This document shows positions 1 to 5,576 of a stretch of DNA of 5,855 bases, one piece after another (position 1 is the stretch's first letter; the number at the start of each line of letters is the position of its first letter). Location: positions 1-5,855 of the forward strand of contig DQVJ01000223.1 in the NCBI GenBank assembly GCA_015661795.1. The letters run 5' to 3'. The notes beneath the pieces are model-generated. The model did not search any database. It was not told where the DNA came from and was given only the letters and a program-made list of their open reading frames with translations. The stretch comes from Sulfurovum sp. (GTDB taxonomy: Bacteria; Campylobacterota; Campylobacteria; Campylobacterales; Sulfurovaceae). The translations under genes were made by a program, and so were the position numbers.

Positions 1-33
1 ATAGACATTTGGATAAGAAATATAGATATAATC

Positions 34-42
34 TGCTATAAT
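34..42 (+). promoter_or_regulatory. Putative extended -10 promoter element upstream of tatD
   Basis: The nonamer TGCTATAAT is a perfect -10 hexamer (37-42) preceded by the TGN extension. A second TATAAT lies just upstream at 27-32. No good -35 hexamer sits at the right distance, but sigma-70 promoters of Campylobacterota are known to rely on the -10 and extended -10 rather than a conserved -35. Initiation would fall near 48-50, leaving a leader of about 20 nt before tatD, which carries a short AGGA Shine-Dalgarno sequence at 61-64. The same nonamer recurs upstream of lptA. The promoter is inferred from sequence only; the gene upstream of the window is not visible, so read-through from it cannot be excluded. 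Confidence 0.5.
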
Positions 43-69
43 TTTACAGAAATAAACACTAGGAATACA

Positions 70-840
70 ATGATTATTGATACACACTGTCACTTGGATG
101 ATACACGATACGATGATGATTTAGATGAAGTTTTGAAGCGTGCAAAGGAGCAGGGGGTAGGTAAATTTATTATACCAGGTGCTGATCCTAAAACTTTAAA
201 AAGGGCAGTTGAAATATCTGAGAAATATGAAGATGTATATTTTTCTGTGGGTGTACATCCTTATGATGCTGAGTATTATGATAAAACGCATTTGGAAAAA
301 TTTGTTCAACATCCAAAATGTATTGCTATTGGTGAATGTGGATTGGATTATTTCCGTTTACCAGAAAGTGATGAGGCAATAGCTGCAGAGAAAAGTTTAC
401 AAAAAGACATATTTATTGAGCAAATTTTATGGGCCAAAGAATTAAAGAAACCATTAATTGTACATATACGTGAGTCTAGTGAAGATTGTTTAAAATTACT
501 TGAGTGTTATGCTGGTAAAGAAGGAGGGGTATTACATTGTTATAACGCAGATGAATCTTTACTCAAACTTTCAGATAAAAATTTTTATTATGGTATTGGA
601 GGTGTATTGACATTTAAAAATGCTCGTAAACTTATTAATGTCTATGCAAAAATCCCAAAAAGTAAACTTCTTATAGAAACAGATGCACCTTACCTTACAC
701 CGCACCCATACAGAGGTAAAAGAAACGAGCCTGCTTATACGGTATTGGTTGCAGAAAAAATGGCAGAACTCTCATCGTGTAGCCTGAATGAGATAACAAA
801 AATGAGTTCAGAAAATGCGCATAAACTTTTTAGTTTTTAG
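70..840 (+). CDS. tatD: TatD family metal-dependent hydrolase (putative deoxyribonuclease)
   Basis: This 256-residue protein has the usual TatD length and all the metal-site motifs of the amidohydrolase-fold family in order: DTHCHLD at residues 4-10 (His6, His8), GVHP at 61-64, GECGLDY at 88-94 (Glu89), IVH with His132, LHCY with His156, and ETDAPYL at 203-209 (Asp205), followed by the RGKRNEP loop. Family members are cytosolic metal-dependent 3'-5' exonucleases linked to DNA repair and DNA turnover; the exact substrate here is inferred from the family. The ATG at 70 follows AGGA (61-64) at 5-nt spacing and places the DTHCHLD motif at the very N-terminus, as is typical. The frame stays open upstream to the window edge but has no likely start there. 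The next gene begins within 10 nt of the stop, so the two are probably co-transcribed. Confidence 0.93.
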   Translation: MIIDTHCHLDDTRYDDDLDEVLKRAKEQGVGKFIIPGADPKTLKRAVEISEKYEDVYFSVGVHPYDAEYYDKTHLEKFVQHPKCIAIGECGLDYFRLPESDEAIAAEKSLQKDIFIEQILWAKELKKPLIVHIRESSEDCLKLLECYAGKEGGVLHCYNADESLLKLSDKNFYYGIGGVLTFKNARKLINVYAKIPKSKLLIETDAPYLTPHPYRGKRNEPAYTVLVAEKMAELSSCSLNEITKMSSENAHKLFSF

Positions 841-849
841 TTTTTGAAC

Positions 850-1950
850 ATGTTAAAATACTTGAAGGTTTTATTTTTTATAATAGTCTTATTTGGATAT
901 GTACATGCTTTGGAACTTGCTGAAAAGTATCCTTCTTATACCTATGTTTTTAACGAATTCGATATAGATGAAGAGTATATTTATGATACGGACTTTCATC
1001 AATTTGTTTTAAAAAATGAAAAAGGATTAAAACGTTTTTATAAACGTTCTTTACAAAGAGGCAAAGATGTTTTACCAACGATTCAAGGGTTGTTGATAGG
1101 AGAAGGTGTAAGTGATCTTTTTATTTACCTTTCAATGGTGGAGTCGGGACTTTCTTCTACAGCGGTATCTCCGAAGAAGGCTGTGGGTTTATGGCAATTT
1201 ATGCCCAAAACAGCCAAAAAATATAATTTAGTTGTGTGTAATACGTATGATGAGCGATGCGATACAGCTAGTGCGACTTCAGCAGCAATCAATTATCTTA
1301 ACAAACTGTATAGGCAATTTGGAAAATGGTATTTGGCCGCTATGGCATATAACTGTGGAGAAGGTTGCATGGAACGTGCTATCAAAAAAGCAGGTACAGA
1401 TGATTTACATAGTTTGATTGATGATAAAGCCAAATATTTACCCCGTGAAACACGTGATTACATTAAAAAGATATTACTTGTTGCAATGATTGGTGAAAAT
1501 ATGTCACTTGGATTAAGTATTTCAGGAAATGATACTTTGGAAAATGGTTTGATAGAAGTAGAGATTTCATCTAAAACTAGTTTAAGTGATATTGCAAAAC
1601 TTTTAAACATAAAAGTGAAAACTTTAAATACATTAAATGCGCATATTACAAATGATGTGCTTTCAGAAGAAATCAGCCATTACAAGATTATGATTCCTAT
1701 AGAAAAAGTATTTGCCTTTTATTTACGTTATGAACTTAAAGAGAATGTGAAAAAATTTAAACCACATCTTATTTCACACTATGTATCTTTAGGTGAAACA
1801 CTGGAAAGTATTGCCCAGAAATATGGTGCTAAAAGTGAAGAGATAAGGGTTGCAAATAATTTAAGTAATGAAAATTTGATACTTGGAAAGTTGTTACTTA
1901 TACCTGTAACAAAAAAAGTTTTTGAAAGTACCTTACTTGAGAGAAAATAA
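850..1950 (+). CDS. mltD: MltD-like membrane-bound/periplasmic lytic murein transglycosylase with two LysM-like repeats
   Basis: The protein cleaves the MurNAc-GlcNAc bond of peptidoglycan in the periplasm. From ATG 850 it has 366 residues: a signal peptide of about 20 residues (LKYLK, then a hydrophobic core, likely cleaved after VHA), a family-1 SLT domain at about 70-200, and two LysM-like segments at about 235-288 (divergent) and 308-353 (clear, HYVSLGETLESIAQKYG). The catalytic Glu is E98 in SMVESGLSS, followed by GLWQFMP at 113-119 and AYNCGEG at 166-172, all standard SLT motifs. There is no lipobox Cys after the signal peptide, unlike E. coli MltD, so a soluble or loosely attached protein is likely. 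A TTG at 844 is an in-frame alternative start adding two residues; neither start has a clear Shine-Dalgarno, and coupling to tatD is plausible. Four cysteines (130, 137, 169, 173), the only ones in the protein, lie in the catalytic domain. Confidence 0.9.
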   Translation: MLKYLKVLFFIIVLFGYVHALELAEKYPSYTYVFNEFDIDEEYIYDTDFHQFVLKNEKGLKRFYKRSLQRGKDVLPTIQGLLIGEGVSDLFIYLSMVESGLSSTAVSPKKAVGLWQFMPKTAKKYNLVVCNTYDERCDTASATSAAINYLNKLYRQFGKWYLAAMAYNCGEGCMERAIKKAGTDDLHSLIDDKAKYLPRETRDYIKKILLVAMIGENMSLGLSISGNDTLENGLIEVEISSKTSLSDIAKLLNIKVKTLNTLNAHITNDVLSEEISHYKIMIPIEKVFAFYLRYELKENVKKFKPHLISHYVSLGETLESIAQKYGAKSEEIRVANNLSNENLILGKLLLIPVTKKVFESTLLERK

Positions 1951-2015
1951 GAAGTTAAAATATGTTGATATGTAGACATAAAATGAAAAAGCAGAGATAA
2001 AGATAAATAAAGAGA

Positions 2016-2032
2016 TAATATTGTCTAATATT
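2016..2032. repeat. Tandem heptamer direct repeat TAATATT-GTC-TAATATT upstream of rlpA
   Basis: Two identical heptamers (2016-2022 and 2026-2032) are separated by GTC, giving a 10-bp period, that is, one helical turn. The core AATATT is itself palindromic, so the pair can also form a weak 6-bp hairpin with a 4-nt loop. It lies 17 nt before the rlpA start, just ahead of the AGAGG Shine-Dalgarno sequence, in the 99-nt mltD-rlpA gap. It could be a binding site for an OmpR-type regulator, which bind tandem repeats at this period, or it could hold a -10 element (TAATAT). In such AT-rich DNA, chance remains a real explanation. Confidence 0.3.
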
Positions 2033-2040
2033 TAAACGAT

Positions 2041-2045
2041 AGAGG
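2041..2045 (+). promoter_or_regulatory. Ribosome binding site of rlpA
   Basis: AGAGG sits 4 nt before ATG 2050. It is a fair match to the anti-Shine-Dalgarno core, a little closer to the start than usual, and it supports ATG 2050, which gives a complete lipoprotein signal peptide. Confidence 0.5.
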
Positions 2046-2049
2046 TTTT

Positions 2050-2832
2050 ATGAAAAAACTTTCCCTTCTACTATTACCAGCAATAATTTTTATGTTTTCT
2101 GCCACAGGATGTTCTCAAAAAAAATATAAAGCAGGCAGTACAAAATACACGAGTGCTGCGCGACATAAAGCAACTATGCGTTCTTATAAAGTTCTAGGAA
2201 AGAGATATCATCCGACATATGTTTCAGTTGGGCAAGTACAACATGGTATTTCCTCATGGTATGGGCCCAACTTTCATGGAAAGCATACCAGCAACGGAGA
2301 GGTATATAATATGCATGCAAGAACAGCAGCACATAAAACATGGCCTATGGATACCATGGTAAAAGTCAAAAATTTGCAAAATGGTAGAAGTACCATTGTG
2401 CGTATTAACGACAGAGGACCTTTTGTCAGAGGTCGTATTATAGACTGTTCTTATACAGCGGGTAAAGAGATAGGACTAGATAGAATGGGAATCGCCAAAG
2501 TTTCCATAGAAGTAGTAGGTTTTGCTGGAAAAGTTCAGTCAAAAGAAAGAATTCGTCGAGATAAAGCAGCACATAAAGTGACACGTGTAAGATTGTCTAA
2601 TTTTGGTGTACAAATAGGTGCATTTAAACGTTATGCAGGTGCAAAACTCACACAAAAAAAACACAAAGTACGATATCCTCAATATCAAACTGTCATTAAA
2701 AAATTTACAGATGTTGATGGTGATGGAGAGCCATTGTATCGTGTTTGGCTTATGGGCTTTGGCTCAGAACAAGAAGCAAGAGACTTTAAGAATAATAATG
2801 ATTTAGTCGGCGCATTTATAGTTAGAAACTAG
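2050..2832 (+). CDS. rlpA: RlpA septal/rare lipoprotein A, DPBB lytic transglycosylase with SPOR domain
   Basis: This 260-residue lipoprotein begins with a lysine-starting signal peptide and a lipobox SATGC, with lipidated Cys21; residue 22 is Ser, so outer-membrane sorting is expected. A basic linker (22-64) leads to a double-psi beta-barrel at about 65-157, with SWYGPNFHGKHTSNGE, TAAHKTWPMDT and VRINDRGPF blocks. Glu84, His95 and Asp121 keep the spacing (11 and 26 residues) of the residues I recall as essential in Pseudomonas aeruginosa RlpA, so an active lytic transglycosylase acting on peptide-free glycan is likely. The C-terminus is a SPOR domain (about 184-259, starting FGVQIGAF), which in known examples binds denuded glycan at division septa. 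It follows another lytic transglycosylase gene after a 99-nt gap. An acidic DVDGDGE stretch at 221-227 inside SPOR resembles a calcium loop. Identification is firm; enzymatic activity is inferred. Confidence 0.93.
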   Translation: MKKLSLLLLPAIIFMFSATGCSQKKYKAGSTKYTSAARHKATMRSYKVLGKRYHPTYVSVGQVQHGISSWYGPNFHGKHTSNGEVYNMHARTAAHKTWPMDTMVKVKNLQNGRSTIVRINDRGPFVRGRIIDCSYTAGKEIGLDRMGIAKVSIEVVGFAGKVQSKERIRRDKAAHKVTRVRLSNFGVQIGAFKRYAGAKLTQKKHKVRYPQYQTVIKKFTDVDGDGEPLYRVWLMGFGSEQEARDFKNNNDLVGAFIVRN

Positions 2833-2848
2833 GAGTAGAGAAAATAAA

Positions 2849-3421
2849 ATGATTGAAGTAAAAAGAGAAACAAAAGAGACTCAGATTGCAGTAAAGTTAA
2901 ACCTATATGGTACTGGTCTAGCGAAGATAAATACGGGTGTAGGTTTTTATGACCACATGTTAGAAGCATTTACAAAACATGCACATATAGATTTAGAAGT
3001 ATCCTGCATTGGAGATACACATATAGATGATCACCATACGGTTGAAGATGTAGCTATCGTTATTGGACAAGCATTAAAAAAAGCGATTTATCCTGTCAAA
3101 AGTATAGAAAGGTTTGGTAATGCCACAGTGGTGATGGATGAAGCATCTATAACCTGTGATATTGATCTTTCAAATCGTGGGTTTTTAGTATTTGAACTGC
3201 CTATTGGTGGGAAAGTAGGTAATTTTGATGTTGAATTGGTGGAAGAATTTTTCAAAGCTTTGGCTTTTAACTTACCTTTTACACTACATCTGATTTATAA
3301 TCGTGGTAAAAATAAACATCATATTATTGAGGGAGCATTCAAGGCATTGGCTGTGGCACTTCGTCGTGCTGTAAGTGTAAATGAAAATGCAGGAATCCCA
3401 AGTACTAAAGGTGTACTGTGA
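2849..3421 (+). CDS. hisB: Imidazoleglycerol-phosphate dehydratase (monofunctional HisB)
   Basis: The enzyme dehydrates imidazole glycerol phosphate to imidazole acetol phosphate, the sixth step of histidine synthesis, in the cytosol and with a Mn2+ site. The 190 residues match the monofunctional family end to end: GFYDHML at 32-38, the metal motif DDHHTVED at 60-67, a MDEAS block, the second metal motif HHIIE at 157-161, and the family-typical C-terminal ending IPSTKGVL. No N-terminal HAD histidinol-phosphatase domain is fused, unlike in E. coli. ATG 2849 is preceded by AGGAG (2831-2835, overlapping the rlpA stop, 13 nt away) and a nearer AGAG (2837-2840). The stop overlaps the GTG start of kdsC by 4 nt, so the two are translationally coupled. 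Its place among envelope genes, with no other his gene visible, is unusual. Confidence 0.96.
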   Translation: MIEVKRETKETQIAVKLNLYGTGLAKINTGVGFYDHMLEAFTKHAHIDLEVSCIGDTHIDDHHTVEDVAIVIGQALKKAIYPVKSIERFGNATVVMDEASITCDIDLSNRGFLVFELPIGGKVGNFDVELVEEFFKALAFNLPFTLHLIYNRGKNKHHIIEGAFKALAVALRRAVSVNENAGIPSTKGVL

Positions 3422-3915
3422 GTATAGAACTTATTGTATTGGATGTTGATGGAACCATGACAGACTCTCGTATCACCTATAGTGAGAAGGGTGATGAAAT
3501 TAAATCTTTTAATGTCAAAGATGGTTTAGCTATTGCTTCTTGGAGGAAGCTTGGTAAGCAAGTTGCTATCATCACCGGTAGAAGTTCTTCTATTGTTGCA
3601 CGACGTGCCAAAGAACTACGTATAGAGCATTTTTATCAGGGAATTGATAATAAGAAAGAAGTACTTGAAGCGTTACTTAAAAAACTAGATTTAACTATGG
3701 AAAGTGTTGCAGCCATAGGGGATGACCTCAATGATCTAAGTATGTTAAAATCAGCAGAGATATCGTTTGTACCTAGAGATGCCAGTGCATATGTAGATAA
3801 AATTGCAGATGTGATACTGAGTAAAAAAGGTGGGGATGGTGCCGTAAGAGAGATGATAGAGTATCTTATTGTAAATGAGGGACTTGAAGAACAGTATTTG
3901 AAACTATGGGAATAA
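3418..3915 (+). CDS. kdsC: 3-deoxy-D-manno-octulosonate 8-phosphate phosphatase, KdsC type (HAD superfamily)
   Basis: This cytosolic phosphatase would release Kdo from Kdo-8-phosphate, giving the sugar that becomes CMP-Kdo and then the LPS inner core. The 165 residues are a capless C0-type HAD protein: motif I LDVDGTMTD (Asp9 nucleophile, Asp11 acid/base), motif II IITGRSS (Thr53), a motif III lysine at 79/80, and motif IV GDDLND at 101-106. The FNVKDGLAI block and the C-terminal GGDGAVRE tail are KdsC signatures and separate it from histidinol phosphatases. The GTG start overlaps the hisB stop (GTGA) and follows AAAGG (3407-3411) at 6-nt spacing, so it is well supported. Its 3' end overlaps lptC by 10 nt; kdsC-lptC-lptA is also the order in E. 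coli, which supports an LPS role. Confidence 0.9.
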   Translation: MSIELIVLDVDGTMTDSRITYSEKGDEIKSFNVKDGLAIASWRKLGKQVAIITGRSSSIVARRAKELRIEHFYQGIDNKKEVLEALLKKLDLTMESVAAIGDDLNDLSMLKSAEISFVPRDASAYVDKIADVILSKKGGDGAVREMIEYLIVNEGLEEQYLKLWE

Positions 3916-4418
3916 GATTAGAGCAAGTTTTAATTATCGCAATCATTGTTACAGTTGGCATGAATACTATGATGAAGTTAAGTAATAGTTCGGCATCTAA
4001 TAACATGTTTAATAAAGAGATGGAATTTACTGATACAACATTTATAGAAGTTGATAGAGAAAAAATGCAATCTAAGTCTTTTGCAAAAAAAGGCGTAAGA
4101 GAAAATATGGCATTGATGGTTGAAGACTTAAAATACAGTACAGATAGTATAGAGTTACTGGTTTCCAATAAAGGTACATATCATGAAGATATCTTATATT
4201 TAGATGGGAATGTTAAGCTCAAAGAAAAAGAAGGATATCTGTATAGTACAGAACATGCAAAGTATAATCAGAAAACAGAAATACTGACTGTAACTTCTCC
4301 CTTTATTGCATATATGGATAAAAATATTATTCGTGGTACTTCTTTACACTATAATGCATTGACAAAAGAGCTTAATGCTACAAAAGTGGATGCAGTGATT
4401 TATACAACAGAAAAGTAA
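3906..4418 (+). CDS. lptC: LPS export protein LptC (inner-membrane anchor)
   Basis: The 170-residue product has one N-terminal membrane segment (about 6-22, LEQVLIIAIIVTVGM) and a periplasmic part with the beta-strand pattern of the LptC/OstA jellyroll family, including phrases such as LDGNVKLKEKEGYLYSTEHAKY and an ending close to the membrane of repeated short strands. LptC sits on the LptB2FG transporter and hands LPS to LptA. Sequence motifs in this family are weak, so the call leans on topology, length (E. coli LptC has 191 residues) and position between kdsC and lptA. ATG 3906 lies inside kdsC with a 10-nt overlap and no strong Shine-Dalgarno, suggesting termination-reinitiation coupling. 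It could be annotated as a hypothetical or DUF-type protein elsewhere, but LptC is the best supported reading. Confidence 0.82.
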   Translation: MGIRLEQVLIIAIIVTVGMNTMMKLSNSSASNNMFNKEMEFTDTTFIEVDREKMQSKSFAKKGVRENMALMVEDLKYSTDSIELLVSNKGTYHEDILYLDGNVKLKEKEGYLYSTEHAKYNQKTEILTVTSPFIAYMDKNIIRGTSLHYNALTKELNATKVDAVIYTTEK

Positions 4419-4423
4419 AGTAA

Positions 4424-4432
4424 TGCTATAAT
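4424..4432 (+). promoter_or_regulatory. Putative internal extended -10 promoter for lptA-engB
   Basis: TGCTATAAT, identical to the nonamer upstream of tatD, lies 6 nt after the lptC stop. The hexamer is 4427-4432, with initiation expected near 4439 and a leader of roughly 20 nt before lptA. No good -35 is present (the 17-nt-spaced position reads ACAACA). Location in one of only two sizeable intergenic gaps and overlap with a palindrome raise its interest. It would let lptA, engB and the acetyltransferase be expressed apart from the upstream genes. Inferred only. Confidence 0.45.
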
Positions 4433-4443
4433 CATATGATTAT
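4428..4443. promoter_or_regulatory. Perfect 16-bp palindrome overlapping the putative lptA promoter (possible operator)
   Basis: ATAATCATATGATTAT is a perfect inverted repeat with no spacer, centred between 4435 and 4436. It covers the last five bases of the predicted -10 and the predicted start of transcription. This is where a repressor dimer would block initiation. It has no G+C-rich stem or U-tract and is too AT-rich to act as an intrinsic terminator. No regulator can be named from the site. Confidence 0.4.
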
Positions 4444-4449
4444 CACTAT

Positions 4450-4454
4450 AAAGG
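4450..4454 (+). promoter_or_regulatory. Ribosome binding site deciding the lptA TTG start
   Basis: AAAGG precedes two adjacent in-frame TTG codons at 4459 and 4462 with spacings of 4 and 7 nt. The 7-nt spacing favours 4462. The nearby ATG at 4436 is out of frame and soon hits a stop, so lptA must use a TTG start. Confidence 0.5.
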
Positions 4455-4461
4455 TTATTTG

Positions 4462-4941
4462 TTGAAGATTGTAATATTTTTTAGCTCTATATTTTTTTAT
4501 GCATTTGTGTTTACAGGCATACTTTTTGCTGAAAAAGTAGAAATAACTTCTGATTCTATGAGGGCAGAGGATATAAAAAAAGAGGTGCATTTTATAGGGA
4601 ATGTGAAAGTCAAACAGTTAGAAAACTGGTTACATGGAGATATAGTGATTGTCTATTTTGATGAGAATAACGAAACAAAAAAATATGAAGCTATTGGTAC
4701 AGTGACATTTGAATTTAAAAATGAAAAACAATTTTATCAAGGAAGTGCAGATAAGGTAACATATTTTCCTATAAAGTCAACATATGTACTAACCGGTAAA
4801 GCAGTTATAGATGATTTAATGAATAAACGTCATGTAAATGGGGATGAGATTGTATTGGATACTATCACAGGTAATGCAAATGTGCAGGGCAGTAGAAAAA
4901 AACCTGTAAAATTTATTTTTGATATGGAGGATTCTAAATGA
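4462..4941 (+). CDS. lptA: LPS transport periplasmic protein LptA (OstA-like)
   Basis: This 159-residue protein is secreted to the periplasm, where LptA molecules stack into the bridge carrying LPS from LptC to LptD. It has a hydrophobic signal peptide of about 23 residues, probably cleaved at LFA before EKVEITSD. The mature part follows the OstA/LptA pattern: EITSDSMRAED, then HFIGNVKVKQLENWLHGDIVIV, a YEAIGTVTFEF strand, and VNGDEIVLDTITGNANVQG, where target-then-remark strands alternate as in the beta-jellyroll. The start is one of two neighbouring TTG codons; 4462 has better Shine-Dalgarno spacing, while 4459 would add a single residue. A rare start codon suggests modest translation. It follows lptC by 43 nt, overlaps engB by 4 nt (ATGA), and lptB is not next as it is in E. 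coli. Confidence 0.88.
   Translation: MKIVIFFSSIFFYAFVFTGILFAEKVEITSDSMRAEDIKKEVHFIGNVKVKQLENWLHGDIVIVYFDENNETKKYEAIGTVTFEFKNEKQFYQGSADKVTYFPIKSTYVLTGKAVIDDLMNKRHVNGDEIVLDTITGNANVQGSRKKPVKFIFDMEDSK
4926..4930 (+). promoter_or_regulatory. Strong ribosome binding site of engB inside lptA
   Basis: GGAGG within the 3' end of lptA stands 7 nt before ATG 4938. It is the best Shine-Dalgarno match in the window and suggests engB is translated more efficiently than lptA, whose start is TTG. Confidence 0.65.
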
Positions 4942-5576
4942 GTTCACCACGTGTTGTAGAAGCAAACTTTATTAAATCAGCTCAAAGTATAGCAGATTCA
5001 TTACCTGAAGATATGAGTGAGGTGGTTTTTCTTGGGCGCTCCAATGTAGGTAAAAGTTCAACACTAAACTCTTTGACACAACGTAAAAATTTGGCAAAAT
5101 CATCTGCTACTCCAGGGAAAACACAATTAATAAATTTTTTTGAAACAAGATATATTTACAATGAAGAGAGCTATCCTGTACGTTTTGTTGATTTACCAGG
5201 ATTTGGGTATGCAAAGGTCTCTAAAACACTTAAAGAAGTATGGCAAAAAAATCTAGTTGAATTCATACAACATCGGGTTTCTATTCGACTTTTCATACAT
5301 CTAAGAGATGCCCGTCATCCACATGCAAAGATTGATGATGATGTTGAAACATATATTTCTGAATTTATCAGACCCGATCAAAGATATCTAACTGTATTTA
5401 CAAAGATAGATAAGCTTAACCAAAAAGAGCGTAATAAACTAAAACGTGATTTCCCAGGATCAATTACCGTATCCAATCTTAAAAAAAATGGTCATGACAG
5501 AGTACATTATGAAATTCTAGATACTATTTTTGGCATTAAAGAGAAAAGAAAAGATTTACCTGAGGAAAAGCAGTGA
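4938..5576 (+). CDS. engB: Ribosome biogenesis GTPase EngB (YihA/YsxC)
   Basis: The product is a 212-residue TRAFAC-class GTPase needed in other bacteria for maturation of the large ribosomal subunit. It shows the whole EngB order: an N-terminal EANFIKSAQS segment, G1 GRSNVGKSS at 33-41, the G2 region SSATPGKTQLINFF (55-68), G3 DLPGFGYA at 85-92, the RDARHP block (123-128), G4 TKIDK at 155-159 and a G5 region VSNLKKNG (178-185). G5 usually reads SSxKxxG, so Asn180 is a slight departure near the base-binding lysine. A charged C-terminal tail (about 200-212) extends past the domain. ATG 4938 overlaps the lptA stop and has a strong GGAGG site. The stop overlaps the GTG start of the next gene. 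Confidence 0.95.
   Translation: MSSPRVVEANFIKSAQSIADSLPEDMSEVVFLGRSNVGKSSTLNSLTQRKNLAKSSATPGKTQLINFFETRYIYNEESYPVRFVDLPGFGYAKVSKTLKEVWQKNLVEFIQHRVSIRLFIHLRDARHPHAKIDDDVETYISEFIRPDQRYLTVFTKIDKLNQKERNKLKRDFPGSITVSNLKKNGHDRVHYEILDTIFGIKEKRKDLPEEKQ

Noticed and set aside
3..41. Reading frame 3 is open from the window edge to a TAA at 39-41 and could be the tail of an upstream gene.
   Set aside because: Thirteen codons are too few to recognise anything, and the same bases hold the putative tatD promoter. It is possible but cannot be supported.
1..69. The tatD frame is open upstream to the window edge, so tatD could start earlier.
   Set aside because: ATG 70 has a Shine-Dalgarno and puts DTHCHLD at the usual N-terminal position; no ATG, GTG or TTG in that frame lies upstream.
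1232..1417. A 61-codon + strand reading frame inside the lytic transglycosylase gene.
   Set aside because: It lies in another frame wholly within a gene with clear SLT motifs, and it has no recognisable domain.
1779..1979. A 66-codon minus-strand reading frame across the end of the lytic transglycosylase gene.
   Set aside because: It is antisense to the well-supported LysM repeat; no Shine-Dalgarno or family features were seen.
1962..2000. A possible 12-codon leader peptide in the mltD-rlpA gap.
   Set aside because: It has no Shine-Dalgarno, no regulatory codon run and no attenuator-like hairpins.
2618..2806. A 62-codon + strand reading frame inside rlpA.
   Set aside because: It overlaps the SPOR domain in another frame and has no features of its own.
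3418..3915. The HAD gene after hisB as a split-off histidinol-phosphatase half of an E. coli-type HisB.
   Set aside because: The capless KdsC pattern with FNVKDGLAI and the GGDGAVRE tail, plus the following lptC-lptA, fit Kdo-8-P phosphatase better.
3866..4168. A 100-codon minus-strand reading frame across kdsC and lptC.
   Set aside because: It is antisense to two supported, overlapping genes; its composition looks like a shadow of AT-rich coding sequence.
4428..4443. The palindrome as an intrinsic terminator after lptC.
   Set aside because: Its stem is nearly all A-T, has no loop and is not followed by a T run.
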